From: Kibdelosporangium banguiense
Lineage (GTDB): Bacteria; Actinomycetota; Actinomycetes; Mycobacteriales; Pseudonocardiaceae
DNA: 64,000 nucleotides
Reading direction: 5' to 3'
Assembly: GCF_017876405.1 (NCBI RefSeq)
Contig: NZ_JAGINW010000001.1
Coordinates: 5,655,203 to 5,719,202 of the forward strand
Each line of letters opens with the position of its first letter. Position 1 is the stretch's first letter. The translations under genes and the position numbers were made by a program. The notes under the pieces were generated by a model. That model saw nothing but the letters and a program-made list of their open reading frames with translations, had not been told where the DNA came from and did no database searches. This document shows positions 33,203 through 41,514 of this stretch, piece after piece.

Positions 33203-33724
33203 ATGATGGCCGGCGTGACAGCACCGAGAACAAAACGGTTGCTGCGGATGGGGGCTCTGGTAGTCATCGTGGCGGGGGTTGTTGCCACAGTACTGCTGTG
33301 GCGATCAGGCTCTGAGTCGGCAGAACCGCGCGGCCCGATGCCACTCGGCAACCATCAGGTGTGCAGCGACACCATCATGGTCTATGTCCAGAAGGACGAG
33401 GACATGACGCGGGTCGCCGGTGCACTGGCAGGCGACACACAGATCGCGAAGGTCGTCACCGAGACCTCGCAGGAAGTCGACGATCGGTACCGGCGCGTCT
33501 TCGCCAACCAGCCCGAACTTCGGGACCTGCTCAAACCCGGCCGACTGGGCGCCGTCATCCATGTGGTGCCGTCGTCCGGGACCCGCACGCGTGAGCTGGC
33601 CGATCGGTTGCGCACCCAGGTCACTGAGGCATCGAGGGTGGAGCCGATCGTGCGCGACGAGCCCGTCGCAGGGATCACGGTGCCACCCTTGCCATGTCCA
33701 TCGAGCGGCGAGTTCCCGAGATAG
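33203..33724 (+). CDS. Membrane-anchored protein with an FtsX extracellular-type domain
   Basis: This 173-residue protein starts at ATG 33203 (or 33206). One N-terminal membrane anchor (MGALVVIVAGVVATVLLW) is followed by an extracytoplasmic domain: VCSDTIMVYVQKDEDM, VDDRYRRVFANQPELRDLL, LGAVIHVVPSSGTRTRELADRL. This is the pattern of the FtsX extracellular domain, which in the divisome binds peptidoglycan hydrolases such as RipC. The FtsX permease itself and FtsE are absent, so this is a free-standing domain, possibly a regulator of a cell-wall hydrolase. Confidence 0.65.
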   Translation: MMAGVTAPRTKRLLRMGALVVIVAGVVATVLLWRSGSESAEPRGPMPLGNHQVCSDTIMVYVQKDEDMTRVAGALAGDTQIAKVVTETSQEVDDRYRRVFANQPELRDLLKPGRLGAVIHVVPSSGTRTRELADRLRTQVTEASRVEPIVRDEPVAGITVPPLPCPSSGEFPR

Positions 33725-34213
33725 TCACGTTCGTGCTGTCCGGCGTCGCAAAAGCAGGGCCGCACAAGCGCCGACGACGGATACCAGCGCGATGACCAGG
33801 ATGATGATGGTGCTGGTCGGGGTTTCGGTTGCCATGGCAGCCGCGGGTTTCGCGGGCAGGACGGTTGATGTGATGGCGACGGTCTTCTGAGCGGCCGACG
33901 GGCGGGTGGCGGTGACTGTCACCGTCCAGTTTCCGGTGGGAAGTGGTTGCTGGCTGGTGTAGAACGCCTGCCCTTCGGATGAGGCGATCATGCGGACTGG
34001 TCCGGCTGTGCGGCCGTCCGCGCTGATCGCGGTGTAGCTGAGAACGACCTCGTCGGTGACCATGTGGCCGTCGTTCTGGTAGATCACCGTGGCGTTGACG
34101 CCCTGGCCGCCGTCGCCTTGCACTTCCAGCTTGATCGGGCCGCCGTGGGCGAAGGCGGGGCCTGCCATCAGCACGGTCGCCATGATCACGAGCACCGCGA
34201 TTCTGCGGATCAT
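33725..34213 (-). CDS. Secreted CopC/YtkA-like immunoglobulin-fold protein with C-terminal anchor
   Basis: This 162-residue protein starts at ATG 34211-34213. It has a signal peptide (VLVIMATVLMAGPAFAHGG) whose mature end starts with His-Gly-Gly, as often seen in CopC/YtkA proteins. A beta-sandwich follows (VNATVIYQNDGHMVTDEVVL, LPTGNWTVTVTATRP), and a C-terminal membrane segment (IIILVIALVSVVGACAALLL) ends in RRRTART. Metal binding or protein interaction at the membrane surface is plausible. Its stop abuts the stop of the convergent gene at 33724. Confidence 0.6.
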   Translation of the reverse strand: MIRRIAVLVIMATVLMAGPAFAHGGPIKLEVQGDGGQGVNATVIYQNDGHMVTDEVVLSYTAISADGRTAGPVRMIASSEGQAFYTSQQPLPTGNWTVTVTATRPSAAQKTVAITSTVLPAKPAAAMATETPTSTIIILVIALVSVVGACAALLLRRRTART

Positions 34214-34234
34214 GTGTTGCTCCCTACCGTGAAG

Positions 34235-34266
34235 GGGGCGGGACGCCCTGGCAGGCGCCCCGCCCC
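34235..34266. terminator. Hairpin after the large ThuA/sugar dehydrogenase gene
   Basis: A 13-bp inverted repeat (GGGGCGGGACGCC and GGCGCCCCGCCCC, one mismatch, 6-base loop) begins just after the stop of the 1991-residue gene and before the start of the CopC/YtkA-like gene. Its GC-rich stem without T-tract is typical for this group. Confidence 0.65.
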
Positions 34267-34272
34267 GGCTGG

Positions 34273-37200
34273 TTACTTGATCCGGACGGACAGCCGCGCG
34301 ATCAGCGCGTCGGTGTCCCTGGTGAGGATCTGGCGGACCTCGGCGTTGGGCACCGTTTGCTGGCTGGTGGTCAGCTTGCGGAACGCCTGCAGTTCCTTCA
34401 CGGTCTTCGCGTCGTTGCCGGCAGCCTCGGCCTTACGGACCTTGGTCAGCTGCGTCTGCAACTTGTTGGCACTGGCCTGCGACAACCAGCCCACCGCACG
34501 GAACCGGTCGACCAGGTTGCCGACGTCCCGGGTCGATGTGGTGACCCCGAACGTGACCGTCTGCACGGTCTGGTTGCCGGCCTTGTCGACTGCCGTCACC
34601 GACAGCGAATGGATGCCGAGTCCCAGTTCGTACAGTGCCTGCAGCGATCCGGACGTGTACGGCCTGCTGTCCAGTGCGCCGCTGACGGTCTTGATCCCGG
34701 AGGTGGGATCCACGGCCTGCCAGCTGATCCGCAGATCCTGGCTGTCGCCGTAGATCTGCCCGTCGGCTATCCCCGAGATGAGGACCGTCGGCTTGGTGCC
34801 GTCGATCTTCACCGTGGCGGCCTTCTGCTGTTCGACGTTGCCTGCCCGGTCGGTGGACCGGTAGGCCACGGTGTGGGTTCCGTCGCCGGTCACGTTGACC
34901 GGTTCGGTGTACGGCTTCCACGGCCCGCCGTCCAGGGAGTACTGCGTCGAAGCCACTCCGGACGCCGGGTCCACTGAGGACAATGCGACCGGGATGGCGC
35001 CGTTGTGCCAGCCGTCGTCGTTCGGCGCAGCGAACTGTGCCGACGTCAGCGGTGCGGTCGCGTCCTTGTTCACCGGCAGGGAACCGGAGAACGTGTTGCC
35101 GGCGACATCCGTGACACGGTAGGCCACGGTGTGACTGCCGTCGGCGGCGACGCTGACCGGTTCGGTGTACGCCGCCCACGGTCCATTGTCGACACTGACC
35201 TCGGTCTTGGCGAGCCCCGAGGTCGCGTCGGCCGCGGTTACCGCGACCGAGACGCTGGAAGTGAACCAGCCGTTCTGGCCGTCCGGCGCTGCCGGGGTGG
35301 TCGCCGCCGTTGCGGTCGGCGCTGTCGTGTCCACCTTGACCGTCAAGGACTTGGTGGTCTCGACATTGCCTGCCTTGTCCGCTGAGCGGTAGCCCACCTG
35401 GTGTGTGCCGTCGCCGCTGACCGTGAACGGCACGGTGTACGGCGTCCACGCGCCACCATCCACTGTGTACTCAGTACGGTCCACACCGCTGCCGGAGTCG
35501 GTCGCGGACAACGTGACCTTCACCGGCGCAGCGGCCCACTCACCAGCGGGGTCGGTGACCGCGGTGGTGACTGGAGCGTCCTTGTCGGACGGCTGTGCCC
35601 AAGACGCGTGGAAGTAGTCGAACTTGGCCGTCTTCGATGCCGTCTGGTTGCCGCTGAGGGTGAACAGCCCGACCTTGCCCGAGGCCACGGCGGCGTTGGT
35701 CACCGCCTGACCCAGGTCTGTCCATGCTGTCCCGTCCGCGGAATACAATCCGCGATACGTGTTGCCCTGCTTGACCAACCGGAGCCACCAGACGCCCTGG
35801 GTGAGGCTTCCCACCTGGGGCTGCGGGTCCTGGATGACGTCGCCGACCTCGCTACGCAGCTCGATCCGGCGGGAGACCGCCGAACCGGCCGTGTTGTCGG
35901 CCACGAAGTCGAACTTGACGTAGTTCGCGTCATCCAGGTAGGCGATCAGGCCCGCCTGCTGGTACTGCTCGTTGAGCGCACTGGCATCGACCTTCGTCTC
36001 CACCGTCCAGTCACCGCTCGGCGGTGTCTGCAGGATGAAGTTCTTCGGCCCGGTGTTGCTCGTGCCGTAGATGTCACCGGTCGTGGTGTCCAACTCCAGG
36101 TTGCCACCCGCGACCCGCATGGCTGTCGGGTCATGCCGCACGATCGTGCCCCACCGGCAGGCGTCCAGCGAGGTTCCGGCGAACTCGTCGTTCGGCGTGG
36201 GCGCGGTGGCGGTGTCGTCCGGCACCATCTGGAACCAGTCGAACGCCGCCTCGACCACCGGACGGTTTCCGGTGCTGGACAAGGACATCAGGCCGATGCG
36301 TGGGTTGTTGATGCCGGCGATGAGCTTGCCGGTCTCCGGCATCTGCGTCCACGACAGCCCGTCCGCCGAGTAGGACGCGGTCAGGCGGGTGCCGTCACTG
36401 GCCAGCCGGACGTACACCGTGTCCGGATAGGCCGCCCCGAGGTTCGGGGTGTTGGACGCGGTCACCTCGTTCGGAGCGCCGTTCTCCTCCCGGATGTACT
36501 GGAAGATCCGGGCGTTCGCGTCCGCGGTGCCACGGCCTTCGAGCACCATCTTGGCGTAGTTGTCGTCGTCGCCGTAGAGCACGAGACCGGCTTGCTGGTA
36601 GGCGTCCCGTGCGGCCAGGCTGACCTTGGTCGTGGCCTGCCACGCGCCGGCCGGTGCGGGCTGCACGACGATGTTGGGCACCGGCGTGGTGTTGCCAGAG
36701 CCGTAGATGTCGGCGTTGGCAGTCGGGATACGCAGGCTTCCGCCGGACACGGCGAGGTCCTGGTTCTCCCTGATGACCGTCCACTTGGCACGGTCAAGCT
36801 GCCCGTCGAAGCTGTCGGACCGGCCCGACAGGCAGGTCACCGGCGGGCTGTCGACGATGACCGGCACGCGTTCGGTCTTGGCCGCACCCCGCGAGTCGGT
36901 CACCGTGACCGACGCTTGGTACGTGCCTGGTGCCGTGTAGATGTAGGTGGCGTCGGGTGTGGCCGGTTTCGGTGCCCCGGCCACGCCGAAGTCCCACTGG
37001 TAGGTCAGCGGGAGGTCGCCTTCGGGGTCGGTCGCGGCGGCCTGGAAGTTCACCGTCAGTGGCGCCGTTCCCCGGGTCGGGCTGCCCGTGGCGGTCACGC
37101 TGGGCCGCTGGTTGTCGGTCACGCCCTTGCCGATGAAGTCGACCCAGTTGACGTTGAACAGCCCGCCGTTGTTGGTGCTTCCGGCCGGTTTGCGGGCCAC

Positions 37201-40200
37201 GAAGTACAACGGCCCGGTCGTGGCCGGCGGATTGCTCAACTGCAGCGTCACATCCGTGAAGACCTGCCACCCCGCGGTGACCGGTGCGGGCACGGAACCG
37301 ACCAGGGGCCCGTCCGCGGCGCCGGCGTGCACCTCGATGACGCCACCGCTGGAGCCGGACGCCACCCGGAACCGGATCGAATCCACATTGGACAGGTTGG
37401 TGGGGTTGAACGACCACCAGTCGCCGTCCTCGATGGACCCGATGTTGCGGAAACCGCCCGCCGTGTCGCTGGTGGTCTCCACCTGCACGCCGGGATCACC
37501 GGTCCCGGTGCCCGCTGTCCGGCCGGTCGCGGTGAAGAACTCGGCCTGCTTGTGCTTGGGCTGCAACAACGCCTCGGCACGGCCGGTAAGGGGGGCCGCG
37601 CCACCCGCACCGCCCTTGTCGGTGTAACTGGCTTCCAGCACAGCGAACACGTTGTCGCTGTCGCTGTGGCCGGACGACAACGTGGTCTGCACTGCACCGG
37701 AACACCCGGTGTACTGCTCCAACGGGTGGCCATGCGAGTCGTGGCCGAGGATCGACTGCAGCTTCACGTCGGTGCAGGTGATCGTGCCGTCCTCCGGATC
37801 ACTGACCGTGATGCCGAAGCGGACCTGGTCACCCCAGTCGAAGAAGCCACCGTTCGGTGGCACGTTCAGCGTCACCGTCGGCGCGCTGTTGCCCACCACG
37901 ATGGGCACGTTGGCGGTGGAGGTCCGGCCGCCCGCGTCGGAAACCGTCAGCGTGGCGCTGAAGTTGCCGTTCGACTGGTACGTGAACGTCGGGTTGGCCG
38001 CAGTGGAGTCGGTAGCGCCGTCGCCCTGGAAGTCCCACGCGAACGTGACCGGCGTGCCGTCCGGATCGCGTGACCCCTCACTGGAGAAACGCACGGTCAG
38101 CGGCGCCGGGCCGGACGTGCGGTCGGCCGTCGCGCGGGCGATCGGTGCCCGGTTGCCCTGGACGTAGTCGATCCGGTAGATGCCCGAGTCGGTGTTGTCA
38201 CCGCCGAAACCCGAGCCCCACTCGATCAGGTACAGCGCGCCGTCCTGGCCGAACTTCATGTCCATCGGCTTCTTGAAGCCGAACGACGAGAGGATCTGGT
38301 TGATGTCGGTCAGCCTGCTGCCGTCTTCGCCCAGCTGGAACGAGTACAGCTTGTTCTGGTTCCACTCGCCGAAGATGGCCTTGCCGTCCCAGTACGCCGG
38401 CCACTTCCGGCCGGACGCCAGAGTGGGGTCGTACCGGTAGACCGGGCCGGCCATGGGCGCGCCGCCACCGCCGAGTTCGGGGAACGCGGGCTCGGTCGCG
38501 GCGTGGTAGTAGACCATCGCCGGAAGGGCCAGTGGCAGGTTCGTCAGACCGGTGTTGTTGGGGGAGTTGTTCACAGGGTTGGCACAGTTGAACAGTGCAC
38601 CTGAGGTATTGGTGGCGAAGTTGTAGTCGTTGTACGCGCGGTTGTTGCCGACGCAGTACGGCCAGCCGTAGTTGCCAGGCTGGTTGAGCACGTCCCACTC
38701 GACGGTGTTCTCTGGACCGCGCGTCGCGCTCGCGGTGCCGGCGTCCGGGCCGTAGTTGGCCACCATGAGCTTGTGCGTCTTGGGGTCGATGCCGATCCGG
38801 AACGGGTTACGCATGCCCATGGCGTAGATCTCGGGCCGTGTGTTGGCCGTGCCCTGCGGGAACAGGTTGCCCGCGGGGATCGTGTACGTGCCGTCCGGCT
38901 GCGGGCGGATACGCAACACCTTGCCGCGCAGGTCGTTGGTGTTGGCCGACGTGCCCTGGGCGTCCCAGGCCGACCGGCCTGGGCGTTCGTCGATCGGGGT
39001 GTAGCCGTCGGAGGCGAACGGGTTGGTGTTGTCGCCGTTGGCCAGCCACAGGTCACCGGTCTGCTTGTCGAACACCATGCCGCCGCCGTGATGGCAGCAC
39101 TCGGCCCGCTGCACCGGGACCTCCAGCACGACCTTCTCACTGGCCAGGTCGAGCGTGCTGTCCGGTTTGACCGTGAACCGGGAGAGCCGGTCGACGTCCT
39201 TGCCGGTGGGGGAGAAATACAGGTAGACCTGGCTGTTCGTGGCGAAGGCCGGATCCAGCGCGATGCCGAGCAGGCCACTTTCGTTGGAGGTGAACACGTT
39301 CAGGTGCGCCGCGGTGGTCACGCCACCGGTCGGGCGGATCGCCTTCACGTCACCGAGCCGGTCGATGTAGAACACGCGCCCGTCGGGGGCGATGTCCAGC
39401 ATCATCGGGTTGGAGGTGTTGTCGTCGAGCGTGACCTTCTCGAAGCTCTTGTCCTGCGAGGCGGAGCAGTCCGCCGGGATCACGCCCGCGGCGGTCTGGA
39501 TACCGCCGAGCAGCTGGTGCAGGAAGTTCGGCTCGGTGTAGCTCTCCTTGGTGTGCCCCAGGCCGGTGTACCAGGAGCGGCCGCCGTCGTAGTCCTGGCA
39601 CCAGGTGATCGGGTGGTCGCTGCCCATCGTCCCGCCGGTGTAGGACTTCTCGTCCAGCTCGGCCAGCACGTGCACCTTGGAACGGGGGTTGGTCTGGTAG
39701 TCGTACCACTCGTCGGTCCGTGACCACAGGGTCGGCAGGCCCTGGGTGGACGGGTGCGCGGGGTCCTCGACCTTGACGGTCGCCTGCTGTGGCGCCGGAT
39801 GCTGCTTGAAGTACGCGCCGACCAGCGAGCCGTACCAGGCCCAGCCGTATTCCGTGTCGGACGCGGCGTGCACGCCCGCGTAGCCGCCGCCGGCGCGGAC
39901 ATAGCGCTCGAAGGAGGCCTGCTGGGTGTCGTCGAGAACGTCGCCCGTGGTGGACAGGAAGATCACTACTTGGTAGCGGGCCAGGTTCGCGTCGGTGAAG
40001 GCTGTCGCGTCTTCTGTCGAATCGACCGTGAAGTTGTGCTCCTGGCCGAGTTTCTGGATGGCAGCGATGCCGTCCGGGATGGCGTCGTGCCGGAACCCGG
40101 CGGTCTTGGAGAACACGAGCGCCCGGAACGAAGGATCGTCCACGGGCGCGGCGGTGGCGATGGCCGGCACCACCGATAAACCTGCCAGCACGGCGGCCAC

Positions 40201-40248
40201 AGCAGACACCACGCGTCTGCCCGCAGCCGCCATTTTTCTGCGGATCAT
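34273..40248 (-). CDS. Very large secreted modular protein: ThuA, sugar dehydrogenase propeller, PKD, CBM and repeat domains
   Basis: This 1991-residue secreted protein starts at ATG 40246-40248. Domains in order: signal peptide (1-34); ThuA-like domain (about 40-265, FRALVFSKTAGFRHDAIPDG); glucose/sorbosone dehydrogenase beta-propeller (about 275-690, ECCHHGGGMVFDKQTGDLWL, YAMGMRNPFRIGIDPKT); PKD domain (about 700-785); carbohydrate-binding CBM6-like domain (about 905-1065); second PKD (about 1075-1155); two concanavalin-like/DUF1349 domains (about 1165-1530); three OmpL47-like Ig repeats (about 1545-1820, each with TEYTVDGGAWTPYT-type cores); and a C-terminal FIMAH-like helical domain (LVDRFRAVGWLSQASANKL). 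Likely acts on plant or microbial polysaccharide. One intact frame. Confidence 0.85.
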   Translation of the reverse strand: MIRRKMAAAGRRVVSAVAAVLAGLSVVPAIATAAPVDDPSFRALVFSKTAGFRHDAIPDGIAAIQKLGQEHNFTVDSTEDATAFTDANLARYQVVIFLSTTGDVLDDTQQASFERYVRAGGGYAGVHAASDTEYGWAWYGSLVGAYFKQHPAPQQATVKVEDPAHPSTQGLPTLWSRTDEWYDYQTNPRSKVHVLAELDEKSYTGGTMGSDHPITWCQDYDGGRSWYTGLGHTKESYTEPNFLHQLLGGIQTAAGVIPADCSASQDKSFEKVTLDDNTSNPMMLDIAPDGRVFYIDRLGDVKAIRPTGGVTTAAHLNVFTSNESGLLGIALDPAFATNSQVYLYFSPTGKDVDRLSRFTVKPDSTLDLASEKVVLEVPVQRAECCHHGGGMVFDKQTGDLWLANGDNTNPFASDGYTPIDERPGRSAWDAQGTSANTNDLRGKVLRIRPQPDGTYTIPAGNLFPQGTANTRPEIYAMGMRNPFRIGIDPKTHKLMVANYGPDAGTASATRGPENTVEWDVLNQPGNYGWPYCVGNNRAYNDYNFATNTSGALFNCANPVNNSPNNTGLTNLPLALPAMVYYHAATEPAFPELGGGGAPMAGPVYRYDPTLASGRKWPAYWDGKAIFGEWNQNKLYSFQLGEDGSRLTDINQILSSFGFKKPMDMKFGQDGALYLIEWGSGFGGDNTDSGIYRIDYVQGNRAPIARATADRTSGPAPLTVRFSSEGSRDPDGTPVTFAWDFQGDGATDSTAANPTFTYQSNGNFSATLTVSDAGGRTSTANVPIVVGNSAPTVTLNVPPNGGFFDWGDQVRFGITVSDPEDGTITCTDVKLQSILGHDSHGHPLEQYTGCSGAVQTTLSSGHSDSDNVFAVLEASYTDKGGAGGAAPLTGRAEALLQPKHKQAEFFTATGRTAGTGTGDPGVQVETTSDTAGGFRNIGSIEDGDWWSFNPTNLSNVDSIRFRVASGSSGGVIEVHAGAADGPLVGSVPAPVTAGWQVFTDVTLQLSNPPATTGPLYFVARKPAGSTNNGGLFNVNWVDFIGKGVTDNQRPSVTATGSPTRGTAPLTVNFQAAATDPEGDLPLTYQWDFGVAGAPKPATPDATYIYTAPGTYQASVTVTDSRGAAKTERVPVIVDSPPVTCLSGRSDSFDGQLDRAKWTVIRENQDLAVSGGSLRIPTANADIYGSGNTTPVPNIVVQPAPAGAWQATTKVSLAARDAYQQAGLVLYGDDDNYAKMVLEGRGTADANARIFQYIREENGAPNEVTASNTPNLGAAYPDTVYVRLASDGTRLTASYSADGLSWTQMPETGKLIAGINNPRIGLMSLSSTGNRPVVEAAFDWFQMVPDDTATAPTPNDEFAGTSLDACRWGTIVRHDPTAMRVAGGNLELDTTTGDIYGTSNTGPKNFILQTPPSGDWTVETKVDASALNEQYQQAGLIAYLDDANYVKFDFVADNTAGSAVSRRIELRSEVGDVIQDPQPQVGSLTQGVWWLRLVKQGNTYRGLYSADGTAWTDLGQAVTNAAVASGKVGLFTLSGNQTASKTAKFDYFHASWAQPSDKDAPVTTAVTDPAGEWAAAPVKVTLSATDSGSGVDRTEYTVDGGAWTPYTVPFTVSGDGTHQVGYRSADKAGNVETTKSLTVKVDTTAPTATAATTPAAPDGQNGWFTSSVSVAVTAADATSGLAKTEVSVDNGPWAAYTEPVSVAADGSHTVAYRVTDVAGNTFSGSLPVNKDATAPLTSAQFAAPNDDGWHNGAIPVALSSVDPASGVASTQYSLDGGPWKPYTEPVNVTGDGTHTVAYRSTDRAGNVEQQKAATVKIDGTKPTVLISGIADGQIYGDSQDLRISWQAVDPTSGIKTVSGALDSRPYTSGSLQALYELGLGIHSLSVTAVDKAGNQTVQTVTFGVTTSTRDVGNLVDRFRAVGWLSQASANKLQTQLTKVRKAEAAGNDAKTVKELQAFRKLTTSQQTVPNAEVRQILTRDTDALIARLSVRIK

Positions 40249-40584
40249 CTACTCTCCCAACAGGAATCCGGGCCAACTACGTTGTTTCCCCGAAGCTGCG
40301 GATTTGTCCGCAATGCCTCCTTCCGTGCCCCGTAGTGCTCGGTCGCGGCTCTAATTTGTCCAGTGCCTGAACCAATTAACGGCACGGCGCTGACCACGTC
40401 AAGAGGCCCGGCGGGGATTGCCTGACCTGGGGATTTCGTTCGGCAGCTGAACGAAGTCGGCCGGCCGGCCGGCGAAGGCCGGTGATTTTGCCGATGCCGT
40501 GGCCCGGCTCGGCGTCCACCATTCCGGACGACGGTTCACGGGAGCCGCACACGCGGTTCTCTCCCTGTGCGGAAGGAACTCGGA
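40249..40584. other. Divergent promoter region with a short inverted repeat
   Basis: This 336-base region between two divergent secreted-enzyme genes contains no gene. It holds TTCGTTC, 7 bases, GAACGAA at 40435-40455, a possible operator, and a GGCCGG-rich stretch just after it. No T-tract terminator is seen. Confidence 0.4.
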
Positions 40585-41466
40585 GTGAAGCCACAGATTT
40601 CCAGCCCCACACCACAACGAGGTACCTGGGCGACACGGCTGACAAGAGCGGCCATGGCACTGGTGACCGCGTTGGCACTGGTCACCGGCGTCGGTACCGC
40701 GCCGGCCTTCGCCGATGAGATCGGTCAGGCTCCCACGGCGGCCAACATCACCGGCGACGGCAGCTTCAGCACGAGCTCCAGCGCCATCTTCGGCCAGTCG
40801 GGCTTCGGCGGCGGGACCGCGTACTACCCGAACACCGCCGGGAAGTACCCGGTCGTGGCCTTCGCTCCAGGCTTCCTTTCCGACTGGAACGCCCTCAACT
40901 GGCTCGGCCCGCGGGTGGCGTCCTGGGGCTTCGTCGTCGTGGGCGTCAACACCAACACCCCGTTCGACTTCCCTGACGCCCGCGGCGACCAACTGCTCGC
41001 GGCGCTGAACTGGGCGGTCAACTCGGCCCCGGCCGCGGTGCGCGACAAGGCCGACGGCAGCAGGCGCGGCGTGTCCGGCTGGTCCATGGGCGGCGGCGGC
41101 ACACTCGAGGCACTCGCCAAGGACACCACCGGCACCGTCAAGGCCGGTGTCCCGCTCGCCCCATGGCACACCAACAAGACCTGGAGCAAGGTGACCGAGC
41201 CGGTGTTCATCATCGGCGGCCAGAACGACAGCGTCGCGGCACCCGCCTCACACGCCATCCCGTTCTACAACTCGCTGGGCGGCCCGAAGTCCTACCTCGA
41301 GCGCGCCGGCGCCGATCACTTCTTCCCGACCAAGTCGAACGGCACGGTCTCCCGGGCAGTCGTGTCCTTCTTCAAGCGCCACGTCAGCGCCGACACCCGG
41401 TTCACCCCGTTCCTCTGCGGGTTCTCCGGGCTCGACGTCTCGAACTTCCGCAGCAACAGCTGCTGA
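40585..41466 (+). CDS. Secreted cutinase/PETase-like polyester hydrolase
   Basis: This 293-residue protein starts best at GTG 40585 (GGAAGGAACTCGGA upstream). It has a signal peptide ending near TAPAFADE. It aligns by eye along its whole length with actinomycete cutinases and IsPETase: SGFGGGTAYYPN, the nucleophile elbow GWSMGGGGT (Ser167), GGQNDSVAAPASHA (Asp215), AGADHFFPT (His245), the aromatic clamp residues Phe97 (FAPGFLSD) and Trp194 (LAPWHTNK), and a C-terminal Cys pair (FLCGFSG, SNSC). The Trp before the nucleophile matches IsPETase rather than the His of Thermobifida cutinases. Natural substrates are probably cutin or other polyesters. Confidence 0.88.
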   Translation: MKPQISSPTPQRGTWATRLTRAAMALVTALALVTGVGTAPAFADEIGQAPTAANITGDGSFSTSSSAIFGQSGFGGGTAYYPNTAGKYPVVAFAPGFLSDWNALNWLGPRVASWGFVVVGVNTNTPFDFPDARGDQLLAALNWAVNSAPAAVRDKADGSRRGVSGWSMGGGGTLEALAKDTTGTVKAGVPLAPWHTNKTWSKVTEPVFIIGGQNDSVAAPASHAIPFYNSLGGPKSYLERAGADHFFPTKSNGTVSRAVVSFFKRHVSADTRFTPFLCGFSGLDVSNFRSNSC

Positions 41467-41470
41467 GGAA

Positions 41471-41514
41471 GGCCTGGCCGGGCCGAGGTCTGCCCACCAT
41501 GGCCCGGCTAGGCC
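41471..41514. terminator. Bidirectional hairpin between the hydrolase and LAL regulator
   Basis: Arms GGCCTGGCCGGGCC (41471-41484) and GGCCCGGCTAGGCC (41501-41514) pair with one G-U; the loop is 16 bases. The right arm contains the stop codon of the convergent LAL regulator gene. It should end both transcripts. Confidence 0.65.

Noticed and set aside
35401..38073. 890-codon plus-strand frame
   Set aside because: It is antisense to the 1991-residue modular protein; composition is Arg/Val/Gly-rich with no recognisable domain.
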